This document shows positions 1-11,652 of a stretch of DNA of 64,000 nucleotides, piece after piece. Every line of letters begins with the position of its first letter. Position 1 is the first letter of the stretch. Source of the DNA: Gymnopus androsaceus JB14 (taxonomy: Eukaryota > Basidiomycota > Agaricomycetes > Agaricales > Omphalotaceae); contig ML769393.1 of assembly GCA_009733575.1 (NCBI GenBank), forward strand, positions 221,018 to 285,017. Direction: 5' to 3'. The translations under genes were made by a program, and so were the position numbers. The notes below the pieces were generated by a model, which made no database searches, was not told the DNA's origin, and worked only from the letters and a program-made list of their open reading frames with translations.

Positions 1-1083
1 GAATTATATAGTTGTTGCGGAATCGGAGGTATTGGAGGCGGTAACGCATTTTGAATGAGGGTGGCAGGAAGAAAACTGAAGGTGGTTTCGTATCCTGTAG
101 CCAAAATACAGAAGGAAACACCCCTCTCCACTGTTCCATCCTCGAATAACACCTCTCCATCATCTCTAAATTCCGATATTCCACCACGACGTTTAATCTT
201 GCCCAAATCTTCTGGAGTACTTCCACGGACGGAATGGATGATTGTAATGCCATTATCAGCCATTTCAGACGATATATCTAGCCCGCTCGGTCCTGCGCCA
301 ATCACCAGAACAACATCTCCATAGTCGTGCGTCGGGCGACGATACCAGGCAGAATGCATGGCTTTGTTCAAACTGCGCCATTTCGCAAGACCAACAATGT
401 CTGGATAGCGTGGTACACGATAATGTCCGTTGCATACCGCTAGAAAGTCAAAGACCTCGATCTCTCCTGTCGAAAGTTTGACTTTCCACTGACTTGGGCT
501 TGTAGACTCTGAAATGCGTTCGACAGCATCAACAGAGGTGCCGAGTTGGATATATGGATACAAATCGAAATGCGTGGCGTAGGATTGCAGATATGTCTCT
601 ACAATCTGAGCACGAGGAAACACCGGGGTTCCAGGCGGGAACGAGAAACTTGTATAGGCCATGACAGGATGCGGGAGATTGGTCGTTAATGAATCATATA
701 ATGGTGTGACTGGTGGATTGTCTATGGGTAAAGCAGGGTGCCTGGATATTTCCGTTAAGCCTGGAAGCTTCGTAGAGAAAAAGATAACTTGCCAGACACC
801 ACCTACTTGGTTGCGGGCCTCATAAGCAACAGGCAGCCAAGCTCCGCGCTTGAACTGAGGTGTGTCAAGTATGATCTTCAACGCTGCTAATCCTGCAGGC
901 CTATGATACGATAGTCAGCGTGTACGAGACTGTCTACACGGGATTATCACACACCCAGCTCCGATAACACAGAGTCTGCGGGGGATAGAAGATCCGCCTT
1001 CATTTCGAATGTCTACAGTGATCTTGAATGTTAGACTCTCTACATAAGACAAGGAAATCAACGAACTGACCTGGGAGCTCCAT
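1..1083 (-). CDS. Flavin-containing monooxygenase (FMO-like), 3' end beyond window
   Basis: Predicted NADPH-dependent flavin monooxygenase, cut off by the left window edge. The start is a 13-nt first exon (1071-1083, reading MELP). It joins across an intron at 1013-1070 to exon 2, which ends in the FAD Rossmann motif. A second intron (901-954) interrupts that motif, which reads VIGAGPAGLAAL after splicing. From 900 down to 1 the frame is open. It contains YEARNQVGGVW, the second nucleotide-binding motif VIGAGPSGLDISSEMA, and a late FCILATGYET of the FMO 'ATG' type. The two GxGxxG-like motifs and their spacing are typical of class B flavin monooxygenases. The substrate cannot be told. The tiny first exon was chosen because it is the only splice that keeps the frame from a nearby ATG. 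The gene at 39260-41822 belongs to another FMO subfamily. Confidence 0.85.
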
Positions 1084-1568
1084 TCTAGAGAATCAAGCAA
1101 GATCGCGTCCAGACATGGACGCAGGATGTAAGAATTGCAGAATTGCAGAATTGCGCGTCAAACACGAAAACAAGCGCCGATACTCTCGACACTTGACTGC
1201 TTGCGTCCCAAGAACTTGATGAAGAACTTCAAGAAGCATGAAAATGGACAATGAACATATCATACAAAACATAGTAAAATATACACACAGTACCAAAATA
1301 ATTCCACGTCCAGGATTTTAATCTACTGCAGAAGTATGCATAATATAACAAAGTGCTTCGTGGTAGTCGGGCAGTATATACTAATAACGAATCCGTATTG
1401 TAAGCCAAGACAGATCTTTGATAAGTACTGTACAAGTCGGATATTCGTATTTCAAACAGGTGAATCGGTCTTGTCTGCAAATGTAGGCTATCCGAGGAGA
1501 GGGACACTAATCAATTTCGCGCGTTCGTCGACTCGAACATAGAACTCACATCCAATGAGAAAAAGCAA
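1084..1568. other. Intergenic, no gene seen
   Basis: About 485 bp between the 3' end of the PHD/chromo gene and the start of the FMO gene, both on the minus strand. It must hold the FMO promoter. I see no conserved coding, RNA or repeat signal in it. Confidence 0.5.
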
Positions 1569-3861
1569 TCATGGATCGTATGGAATCACGTCGGGTTCGT
1601 CTGGATTCCACCCTCCATCAGAAGCCTCCTTGAGGAAAAGGGTACTTGATAAATCGTCCTCGATGCCCTCCTGCTTGAGATTATCCATGAAATCTTCAAC
1701 CAATCTGTAATTTCCGCCAAGTGAATCTTCTCCTTCCCAGGTTGCTCGATAAACAGGATAACTATGAGATAGATACAAGTCAGATTCTTGGTCAAATAAA
1801 GTGATAAAGAGACATACTTCAGCCATTTCACGAGCCACAAAAGTTTCTTACCTAAGCCTCCCTCAACCTTTGTCCTCCGCCCAATAATCCTCTCTACGAA
1901 GAAAATGTCCTCCGAGTCCTCTGCTGTGCAATCAGGACGAGCACACTTTCCTTCTGCATCAGTGGCGGATGCAAGCACTGAAAAGTAAGCAATGAGTTTT
2001 TGTTGTAGGCTTCGGAAAAAAGACAAACACGCACATTGTCTAGGCGAAGCAGATAAAAAGGAAATATTTTTTGCATTAGCTGATATTCATGGTTCATTTA
2101 TCGACTGAAGACTCACTTTCCCTTGGCACACGGTGGACATTCAAACTCCTCCGTCGAGTTCACGAATGGGTCGTCTACAGAGAAACCAACACAAGTGCAA
2201 TGGTACCACAATTGACAACTGTAAACAGAGTGATCAAGAACATGGCGAAGATTGACATCACTACGTTAGTACGTACGCGTCGCATTGTATGAACTAAACA
2301 AAGGGTTTAGAACATAGTCGTTTTCTCAAATAGAAGCAACTTACCGTCCCAGAATTCCCTTCATTATCCAAGACTTTCTCCGGCCACACAACGCCAGCCG
2401 TAGATCTTCTCTTCCTCCCTAGTTTCTGCTTCGTTTTCGCAGAAGCGGATGTGCCAGGCTCCTGCTTCACCACAACACTACCAGTCGCCTTGGACTTCCG
2501 ACCCCTCTTCTTAGCGGATTGACTACCAAGAGAACGCGCAACAACTTCCTCCTTCACCTTGACCCCCGCCGCGTTGCCATTCAACTTGGCGCGCTTCTTT
2601 GGTCTTTCGCTGTCATCAGGTCCGGTTCCAGGCCTGGAACGTTGACTTCCGACTGCCGAACGGCCATCCTCCGAATCGCTGATGCTCGTCAAATCCGAAA
2701 GTTCATCATCAACACGAGGAGAGGATGAAAACACCACCGAAGTTGGGGTTGAAGCCGATGTGATTGTTAGAGGAGACATTGACAGACGAGGAGCTGCACT
2801 GGGGATCAGCTTGTCGTCTTCCATATGAACAATTCCAGCATCTAACTCCTCTGCGTCCAATACAGCTGATTTCAAAGACGGTGAGCCATGTACTGAAGAT
2901 CCGGGCCCAGCGGGCCGAGTGACCATCTGAAGAACGGAAGCCTCTTCATCAATAGCGGAAGGTGAAGGAGATCCAGGCGAATTGTTGAGAGGTGCGGTTG
3001 CCACTACAGCTGTTGGTCTCGTCGTTGTCCCTGTGTCTGTTCCGTCGTCTTTGTCGGCATCGACTTCGTTACCAGAATTTCGATCCTCGGTGCCAGACGG
3101 ACCTTCCACTAATGGAAGGGTAACTGCCAACTTTTCACCGGTCGCATTCGACGGTGAATCGTCCTTTGGTGGTGTAGGGAGCGGTACTTTGCGGATAGAG
3201 AGTATAGGCGAAAGGCTTCGGGATGAAGGAACAAGTGAACTGCGTGCGGAATGAATGTCCATGGGAGTATCTCTGGCGGATTGCATTGGTAGACTAGACT
3301 GGGTTTTGTCCAAGTTTAGGACGCTGGTATAAGAGGATAAATCAGGTTTAAAGAAGGCGGCTGGAACGAGAGCGGGAGCTATGGGTATATGAGCGTCAGT
3401 AATCGAGAGAATATAGCATGATAATTACGAGGATTTCTCCAGTCAGCACTGGTTAATCGACAAGAAGTAGAGGATTCGGAACGAGGCGATTGTGGCGGGG
3501 CTTCCTCTTCTATATTATTCTGATCTTTTAGCCATGCTGGGATCATTGGTCCTAAAGCTAAAGGAAGTCTCGGTGGACTGGCAACGATTTCATTATATGC
3601 CGAAGAACCTGGGGGTTGAGATGAGCACAAAACTAAAGACAAGAGTGAATACTCACTTGGATCTGCGGGTTTCACAGGACTTACGCCCATCTCGTGTCGC
3701 ACTATTCAAATTAAGGGGTGCTTTGAGGTCTTGAAAGGGCAGAGCTTACCTATTGGTCGACTAGCGTTTCGCTCTGGTGTCCTGTGCTCTCGACTTGCAG
3801 ATGGCACGACCAAGTTATTGGAGGGCCGCGGTTCGGGTATAAGGTTTGTTGCAATTGCCAT
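1569..3861 (-). CDS. PHD-finger and chromodomain protein (predicted chromatin reader)
   Basis: Multi-exon gene starting MAIATNLIPEPRPSNN at 3861. The N-terminal two thirds is low-complexity, Ser/Pro/Thr-rich, with basic nuclear-localisation-like stretches (PKKRAKLNG, KKRGRKSK) and acidic SDSEDG segments. A PHD-type zinc finger follows, assembled from small exons: FIQCDACQLWYHCTCVGF, then ECPPCAKGK. The usual first Cys pair is not obvious, so the finger may be atypical. Next comes CARPDC and a chromodomain: FFVERIIGRR...WLVKWLNYP, ATWEGEDS, LVEDFM. The protein ends ...DEPDVIPYDP. PHD plus chromo modules read histone-tail methylation in chromatin complexes; which mark cannot be judged. Splice junctions used include 2088-ish, the GC|GTACGT donor before the WYH exon, and a small exon near 2041. 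All keep frame. No lesion was found. Confidence 0.8.
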
Positions 3862-3924
3862 GTCGTGTTTTTGTACGGACTCTGATAATAATATTAATAA
3901 GAACCATTGCTGCAAAGGAAAAAC

Positions 3925-4488
3925 TCAAAACTCGCCAACAGCAGCGTATGGATCCAGAGCTCGCTCAAGAAGCTCCCCCATTGAATAATTCACCGCATCA
4001 AGCTTGTCCGATATCGTATTCTCATCTCCCTCTCTACGCTTCCCAATAGCACCTTCCAAGTTACGAACCCGGGCGAGGATGTTCTTCATCGTCGTAGAGT
4101 GAGCGACGAGGGTCTGTAGCAATGCAGTATTGCTTTCGACCAATGTTTTCTGGATAGAGTCTTGGCCCTGCACCAAGTTCTTCACATTGGTTTCCAGGGG
4201 TTGAAGAACGCCACGGATATCCTTTTCGAAAGTGTCCAGCCGCAAAATGGTGCTAGATTGGTGAGAGGAGAGAAGTGGGCCTATAGCTTCCATAACTCTG
4301 TGAGTCAGGTAATCTGTGGTACTGAGTTGGGGAGGAGGATTATGATGAGTATATGGATTTTGGTGAGCCTGAGGCTGAGCCACTCCTGGTCCTGGGCGCA
4401 CATAATGTTGAAATGTAGGAGTTGGTCCAGAATATGTCTGGGCCGGAGCCTGAGCTCTGGATGTAGGATGCGACCCACTGCTCGACAT
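3925..4488 (-). CDS. Hypothetical protein, Pro/Gln-rich N-terminus and coiled-coil-like C-terminus
   Basis: Single-exon ORF of 187 residues starting MSSSGSHPTSRAQAP at 4488. An upstream in-frame TTG is not used as start. Residues ~1-60 are rich in Pro, Gln, Thr and Tyr (disordered). Residues ~70-150 show heptad-like hydrophobic spacing (VKNLVQGQDSIQKTLVES, LLQTLVAHSTTMKNILARV), suggesting a coiled coil. I do not recognise the family. It ends 63 bp upstream of the ATG of the PHD/chromo gene on the same strand, so its 3' UTR must overlap that promoter. A spliced fusion with that gene is conceivable, but the in-frame stop at 3925 argues against it. Confidence 0.6.
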   Translation of the reverse strand: MSSSGSHPTSRAQAPAQTYSGPTPTFQHYVRPGPGVAQPQAHQNPYTHHNPPPQLSTTDYLTHRVMEAIGPLLSSHQSSTILRLDTFEKDIRGVLQPLETNVKNLVQGQDSIQKTLVESNTALLQTLVAHSTTMKNILARVRNLEGAIGKRREGDENTISDKLDAVNYSMGELLERALDPYAAVGEF

Positions 4489-5171
4489 CGTGATGGTGGA
4501 AAACAAAGACGCGAACAGTGGGAACGTTCGATCGCGTACATAATTTTGGCCACAGCGAGCGCTTCGAATTCATTCAATCACGCCCTCGCCACTATACGCG
4601 TTTGCGTCTAACCCCTAGGTTACTAAGTAGAATTTATGCTACTACCTCAGCCGTACCCCGAACCCATATTCGAGGTGCGCGATGAATACGACTACATAGT
4701 ACTTGGCAAATACCAAGTATCTGAGATCAGTGAGATGCTTCCAACTCACAGTAGGCGGTTTAACACTGGAAAACAAAGTGTTAGTGTATTAATTGCACGC
4801 TTCTGGGTCCTAGCCAGTGCTCAAGCCTCTAAGGCCGTTTTTGCTATTTAGTCACGGGTCTCTCGAGTTCCAATTTCATCTTCCGATTTCGGTCCGATGG
4901 GAAGAACACGAATGCTCAGTGTCCATCATGGAACTCTTGGACGGTCCAGTGAGTTTTTTACTGGCTCAGGACTTCGAGGATTAACGAGATGATTTATGGC
5001 CGTGGCCTCCCGGCAGTACGACGCTGTGGAGAGATGCATATCATTCAACCCCTATTATCATATCTACTACTACCATGCCTTTCCCAGAATTGCTTCATTT
5101 ACAACTCTTCTATGCTACCTTATACCGATCCTACCTATTAAAATTCCACTGTCCCATTCAGTCCATCACAG
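4489..5171. other. Intergenic, no gene seen
   Basis: About 680 bp between the coiled-coil ORF start and the 3' end of the monooxygenase pseudogene. Only short open frames without family resemblance or codon bias occur. The part near 4489 should hold the coiled-coil gene promoter. Confidence 0.4.
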
Positions 5172-7400
5172 TCAAAGAAAAATACCTCGGAAATACTTCT
5201 GTACACCTTCCACCAAGTCAACCTTATTCGCAACATTCGACGCGCCAATATAGCCAATATATCCATCGGGTCTGACGATACAGACCGTCGACCCCATCAA
5301 GTCGCTCCCAACCGTTTGGACCTTGTAATGCTTGTACGCATATCCCTCGCTATCCACGAACACAGGAGCAACAGGAAATACGCAGATCCTGCTTCTGGAC
5401 CTCTTGAAGTGTTGTATTAGAGGATTGCGGGTAAATAATGATGGGTTTGACTAGACCCTCGGGGTATACACCGAGTGCCCTCAATATCGGATAGGAATCA
5501 CCGGTAGTTGCGAAAAGTATAACAGTGTGGGACGTGGTCTTTAATATATTGAACAAGGACGTTGGACCAGCGACGACGGGGGAGATAGAACGTAATCCCG
5601 GAGCCTCGGGGGCACGATCGCCTGCGCGGAGTGTGCCATCCAAGCCTGCTCGATATGGATCAATCTCTTCTTCTTCTGTCTCCCATGGCAGTTACATTTG
5701 GGTGTCGTTCATCAAGCACAATTCCAGAACCCCGGTAACTGATTCCAAATTGTCTCAACTCGAAACCCCTGGTCCATGCTTCCTCATCAAAACCTCCGGG
5801 CTTGAAAGTCTTCTTTAAAAGTAAAGTGGTCTTTCCGAGCATGGCGGCTATGACGGGAAGACGTTCTTCTGTGTAGGTGTCCAGCAATGATGAGGGAGAA
5901 TGACCCTTGAGAACCAAGGCGAGTTTCCAAGCAAGGTTAAACTGTAGGGGAGAGAGTGGATTAGTCGAGTGTTATAAATATATAGGAAAGACTTGCCGTA
6001 TCTTGAACACTGGAATTCATCCCTTGTCCGCCTGTAGGGCTATGAACATGGGCAGCATCTGAATAATTGTGGGTCTGAAGGTGATGGGCATTCAACTTGA
6101 GATGCTCACCCCCTACAATGAACACTCTGCCTTCACCAAATTTATCTGCCAGTCGGATGTTAGGTCTAGTGCAAAAGTCAGCTTGGAAAAACGACTATAA
6201 GCTTCTGGATCCACCTCCAGATACCCATCCAGATTAAATCTCCAAAGTCGATATCTTTTCGACCTGTGACTTGATAAAATGTTTCAATGAGGTCTTCTCG
6301 AGATGAAACTCTATTGAAGTCGAGATCATTTCCGCCTACCATGAAGGTGTAGCGATCGTCTCCCTTTATTTCATACGGCCTCAGTGTAAACCTAACGATG
6401 GTAATAAATGAAAATTCGAATACTTAGAGGATGAGACATACACCTTGTGGTCATTGCTTCCCCACATGCGCCAGTACTTGACGGTCCAGGGAGTGAGTAA
6501 ACTGAAAGGGATGACTTGAAGAACCCACATTCTGGTCCAACCCTTTCAGATGAATGTCACCAACAATAAGACCTTCCGTGTTCGACCTTGTCTCGCCGAG
6601 AAAGGTCAGTCCAAGCTGACGACGAGTAACTGAATGCGCGCCATCGGCGCCGACGAGGAACTCAAACGATGCAGTTTCGGTAACCTGCTGCTCCTTGCAT
6701 TGACATCGGTATGAGTTTTCACGATGCGAGCAACGACGCGATCAGAGTACTGCTCAAAGGACAGCAATTCGGATCCTAGCTCGACAAAGCAACCGTATTC
6801 GTCCTGAAGATGCTGCCGGAGGATTCCTTCGTGCGTGCTTTGGCCGAGCACACGAGTGTTGATCTGAAGCAATATCAGTGAGAGTCTGAATATAATGTTT
6901 ATTTAATAGAATGATTCTGACGCACACAATAGTATTCGGGGGAGCTTTCTAGATGCTCTGCCATTTCAAACGTCTTGATGGGATCCTTTCCTTCGGGCGA
7001 GGTGTACATCTGGATTTGATGAAAGTCTCCTGAGCGTTGTTCGGGTTCTGGTACGTCTAGTTATCTTGTAAAGCTCCAGGGTACGAGGCTATACGTAGAA
7101 CAAGTTGGACGTTCGAACAACTACTTGTACTCGCAATTTCTCGCACCTGGACACTACTACCTCGTTGGCCTACTCGGTATTTCTGTTCCTTGGCAATAAT
7201 TCGAACAGATCAAGCCATTTCGAAGAAGATTAAGCGCAAGAGCGAGACCTGTATATGCGATGGCATGGATCAATTTCTTCTACTTATCCAGCAACAGAAA
7301 TTGTATAAACCTGAAGGTCCAGCACCCACCTATTTTTGAATAGTCAGTACTGCTGTAAAATAAGAAGGGAATTACTTGCAATTAAAACAGATGCAAGCAT
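5172..7400 (-). pseudogene. FAD-dependent aromatic monooxygenase (PHBH/phenol hydroxylase type), many frameshifts
   Basis: Order and motifs fit fungal PHBH-type hydroxylases with a thioredoxin-like C-terminal domain. Present are the FAD motif VGAGPSGLALALNLLRNG, IKTFEMAEHLE, GQSTHEGILRQHL, FEFLVGADGAHSVTRR, FTLRPYEIKGDDRY and DAAHVHSPTGGQGMNSSVQD, which is the conserved FAD-binding aspartate region. The C-terminal AGDRAPEAPGL...YIGASNV also fits. Reading it end to end needs at least six frame changes: an extra A after LLRNGL (~7210), near LELYKI/VPEPEQ (~7050), at KTHTDVN/KEQQV (~6700), at SLDR/KYWRMWG (~6480), at TAMGDRRR/EEEEIDP (~5670) and at DLRIS/VAPVFVD (~5370). With this many lesions it is unlikely to make a functional enzyme. 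Start and first intron are unresolved. Confidence 0.85.
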
Positions 7401-7793
7401 TCTATAAGATGGAGAGAAAGAGCCAGTAATCGAGCTTTTAATAGTACTAGTCGATCGGCTCATGATCGGCTCATGACAACGGAGCGTTGTTCGGTTAAAG
7501 CACGTTTTATTTCCAAAAGAGATGAGCATCGATGAACGCCTGAAGCTTGAAGCAAGGAGATCTAAGCGAGAAGCAACGGCTAAGCTAAGCGCTGAAGGTA
7601 CATATACAATTAAATTATGATGAATTATAATTGAATTAGTTTCCAAGCGGGCAGCAACGGTGAACGAGGGAGACGCGCCGCTGCCGGAAACAAAAGCCTG
7701 ACAAAAACTTGTTTCTCTCTTCCCGCATCCATCGTCTCACTTTTCACAAACGATTCTAGCCAGGCCTGAGTCATAGTTTATCAGTTATTCAAC
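7401..7793. promoter_or_regulatory. Divergent intergenic region
   Basis: About 390 bp between two divergently oriented genes (the monooxygenase pseudogene and GH15), so it should contain both promoters. A short direct repeat (gatcggctcat twice, near 7453-7476) is the only notable structure. No TATA or operator can be assigned with confidence. Confidence 0.4.
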
Positions 7794-10700
7794 ATGCAAA
7801 CACCTTCTGCTTTCGACAGAGACTATATCGCAATCGCAGATCATGGATTGCAAGTCCTAATTACTTTCATCTACCCCTCATTTTAACGCATAGTATCTAT
7901 TCAGGATTGGCAACCTCCATACCGGAGCGATGGTTTCAACCGATGGATCTATTGAAAGCTACTGCATCCCCGATTTTGACTCTCCTTCGGTATTCGCTCG
8001 CATCCTCGACAAGGACAAGGGCGGCCATTTTTCCATCACACCTACAGTCCCGTTCTCAACGAAACAGAACTATCTTCCTAGTTCCAATGTATTCATAAGA
8101 TGCACTTGATCCTCAATCCTTCTCTCATCTTTTGTTCTAGGTTCTCCAAACCAAGTTCTTGAACGAGAAAGGCGTAGTCAGCGTCACTGGCAAGTATATC
8201 TCCCGGCGTGCGTTGACTTTACTAATATCGTAAGATCAGACTTTCTTCCTCGTCAGGCTCATGGGATGTCCACGAGCAATAAGCCTTTGCTTCATTGGTT
8301 AGTTCGTCGTGTCGAGGTAGATCTCAAGTGATGCCCATCCGATATCATCTCATCCATCTCTTAGGTCATTAGAGGAAGCATGCCTATCCTCATGCAATGC
8401 GCACCGGCATTCAACTACGCGCGTTCAAGCCACCAAACTTCTATTCAAGAAGACACCTCCTGCTTGTCCCAGCAGCAGAAAGCCGTCTTTGTATCTGATG
8501 CGCTCACTCTCGACCTTCGTTTTATCGCGGATAGTCTTTTGGTTGGTCTTCCTGACAATCTTATCTATGAGAGCTTTCAGTCAAACCTTCTCATCGTAGG
8601 ACAACGTCCATCAACCGGAAGTTTCTCTGAAACTCCTTGATTTGTCGAGAAAAGGCCACCTGGGTCCTGCCGTCTCAGCTGAGATGAATCTGTCGGAAGG
8701 ACAAGTCATCACTTTTGTGTTGCGTAGTCCACCATCTGCCACGCAGACGGAGCAAGTAGTTGACCCCGCAGTTGTCGTCAAGAACACAGTCAAGTTGCGC
8801 CCAGCTGATGATCCGCATTTGACCAAGGTGCGTTAAACGGGGATTCAAACCACCTCTACTCATACCGTGGTCTAACAGGAGCTCGTCAATAGTCTACTCT
8901 ATGTGCGCTGTTCTCTTCAGCTGCCACTACATATTTACTCTACTAACCTTCATATCCCAAAAAAAGTCAACCACCAAATATTGGAACGACTGGATCCGCA
9001 ATTCCACCTACTCTGGTTCATGGAAAGAGGCCGTTCACCGGAGCGCTTTGGCGCTGAAGTTGTTGATCTACGAACCCACTGGAGCCGTGGTAGCCAGTCC
9101 GACATTCAGTCTCCCGGAGTACATTGGTGGGACTAGAAATTGGTATGTTCTGTGTTTGATGCTTGGTATGCGTTATATTGATTTTGAATTACAAAGGGAT
9201 TATCGCGCATCATGGATCCGAGACTCGTCTTTCACGCTGTACGCGTTGCTTCGGCTTGGGTTCACTCATGAAGCCACTGGTAAGTAGCTATCATCTATGC
9301 ATGTCTGTTCACTGATGATCCAAATCTTGAAGCTTACATGGAATTCATCTTTGAACGACTGAGGCACAAGAACCCCGATGGAAGTATCCAGATTATGTAT
9401 ACAATTCATGGTAAGCTAACAGCTCGCTCCAGCGTCTTTCAACCTGACATCTGGTGTTTAGGAGGAAAAGATCTCGAAGAAATCGAACTAACGCACTTTG
9501 GATGGTCATAAAGGATCGAAGCCTGTCCGGTACGTCCTTGCATTCGTAGTCTTTCTACACTTTTCAGACTGCCATGCATAGTATTGGAAACGGCGCTGCA
9601 GATCATTTACAACTAGTTAGCTCATCCCATTCTTAAACTCGGTAACAGAGTGATATACTGATTGTCGTTCTTGTGTACAGGACATTTACGGCGAATTGTA
9701 AGCCCGCGTAGGAAGATGTTGATTCATGTACGATCCTTCATTCATCTAGGTTCTTGTGGATTGCTCACCTTTCTTTTCTTGTGATTCAGACTAATCTAGG
9801 CGAACGAAACGCAGGATGGATTGTATATATCTTGGGCAGAAGGTATGCAATATCTGGGTAATTAACACCGTCTCTTCACTGATGCATCCTCCCTTCGTAG
9901 TTTGGGAAGCCACTGGTACGTTCTTTGCCACAGTCTCGTTTGCTAATGTCCCTGATCTGTCAACGAATGACCCTAGTCTTATGATGATTGGTTTGTAGCT
10001 GAATTTAGTTCCCTCGCCATGAAGGCTAACAATCTGTTGGATCTTCATCAGGGTGCTCGTACGAGAACTGTGCGCAACCTAATTATTCGCATTAACGCTT
10101 CATTGCCCAACTGATATCTCATTCGTAGAGTCGATTGTGAGTGTTTCCCACTTCAAGAACGCAGAAGATTCATTAAGGAGAAAAGACGTGGTCGCGAACT
10201 GGAGGCAACCTGATCTGTCTATCTGGGAAGTACGAAACAAGAAGAGGCAGTTTACTGTACGCGCGTTCGTTCTGTGATTCTTCGTCTGAGATCTGACATC
10301 TCCTACTTAGTACTCAAAGGTGCGAATAATCTGGACTACGTCTTGGAACGTGAAGTGTGATATGTGGTCGTCCACAGATCATGTTATGGGTTGCCGTCGA
10401 CCGAGGTACGGACTTGACACTTGGACTCCTGTGCTCGGCCTGACTCTCCTCCAGGTCTCCGCATCGCTGATAAGCGCTCTCTTCCCTGCCCCAAGCGCAG
10501 TGAATGGCTAGCCACTCGTGACGAGATCTATGAAGAGATCATGACCAAGGCATGGAACAAGGAGCACCAAGTTTTCGGACAAAGCTATGAAGAGTCGCAC
10601 GTACTGGACTCGGCAGGTAAGTGAAGAATTCTCCGTGTACTCGGTCAAAGACTCAAACAAACCGATCTCTTTTTCGACAGTGCTGATCATGCCATTGGTG

Positions 10701-11415
10701 TTCTTTATGCAGGGGGTAAGCTCTTTCTCTATCCTCAAGGCTTGATGGTATACGCTCATAATCACCAAAGTCGGATCCAAGGTTTGTCAGCACTTTGAAG
10801 CAAATCTTGAAAACTCCGGACAGAGGAGGGTTAACGTCAAATGCAAGTCTCGTAGCCTTTCGGACTGCCTTTATTAAATGCCTTGCTTCATAGAACCTTG
10901 TATTCCGGTATGATGTTCACAAATCGGACGATGGCGTCGGCGGTGAGGAAGGCACATTCGGCTTGTGTACGCTCTGGTAGGCGTCAAACTTGATTAGATT
11001 TTCTTGTACTGATTTTATGGCTATACAGGTGCGTAGAAGCTCTGGCGCGTGCTGGAGCATATGATCGTCCCATGCTGCGAAAAGCAGTCGCAATGTTCGA
11101 GGTAAATAACGCCCGTTGTATTCTTCTGTCGCTAACGATCTTTCTCTCCGTCAGGACTTCCTTTTGTATCTCAACCACGTCGGACTTTGCACCGAAGAGA
11201 TATCTGATGCAGGAGAAGGGTGAGTCCGTTTCATGTAGCTATCGGGCACTGGCTGACGCATCTATATGGATAGGCTTGGAAATGCCGTCCAAGGATTTAC
11301 GTGAGTTGGTGTTTGTTCAAGACTGGAACGTTTTGACAACGATGATTTTTTTTGCAGTCATGTCACTCTTATTTCGGCGGCCTATAATCTCTCTAGAACT
11401 TTGGGCGTCAATTGA
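7794..11415 (+). CDS. Glycoside hydrolase family 15 protein (glucoamylase/trehalase-like), with probable frameshift
   Basis: Begins [19 protein letters not shown]. There is no signal peptide, so an intracellular glucosidase is likely. GH15 motifs follow in order: [66 protein letters not shown] (catalytic-domain signature), [69 protein letters not shown] and [15 protein letters not shown] at the end. Over fifteen small introns are needed. Two are GC-AG (after VSVT at ~8190 and after GGLTSN at ~10842). Two faults appear: a 1-nt insertion near 9501 (CACTTTGGATGG, where the family reads H-x-D-G-H-K-G-S) that brings an immediate stop, and a first intron whose phase does not fit. Either the gene is newly broken or the consensus has errors here. 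Confidence 0.85.
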
Positions 11416-11652
11416 ACTGGATGAGCTACACTTAGAGTGCAAACAAATGGAGAATTCGGTACTTTGTAACAACAGTTCTTGTACGTAGTATCACAAGTCA
11501 AGAATGACCAAAATAATCCGGACCGACGGTGTCAGTATTTCGATTTTCAACAGTCATGCGTGCTCCCTGCTTCCAGTTCGCATGTGGTACATGAAATGAA
11601 AGATGGTTAATATAAAGAGCCGACCTCTCTCATCTCACCAGCTGCGCCCAGA

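Noticed and set aside
2519..3254. Plus-strand open frames opposite the PHD/chromo gene
   Set aside because: Antisense shadows of its low-complexity exon; no start context or splice support.
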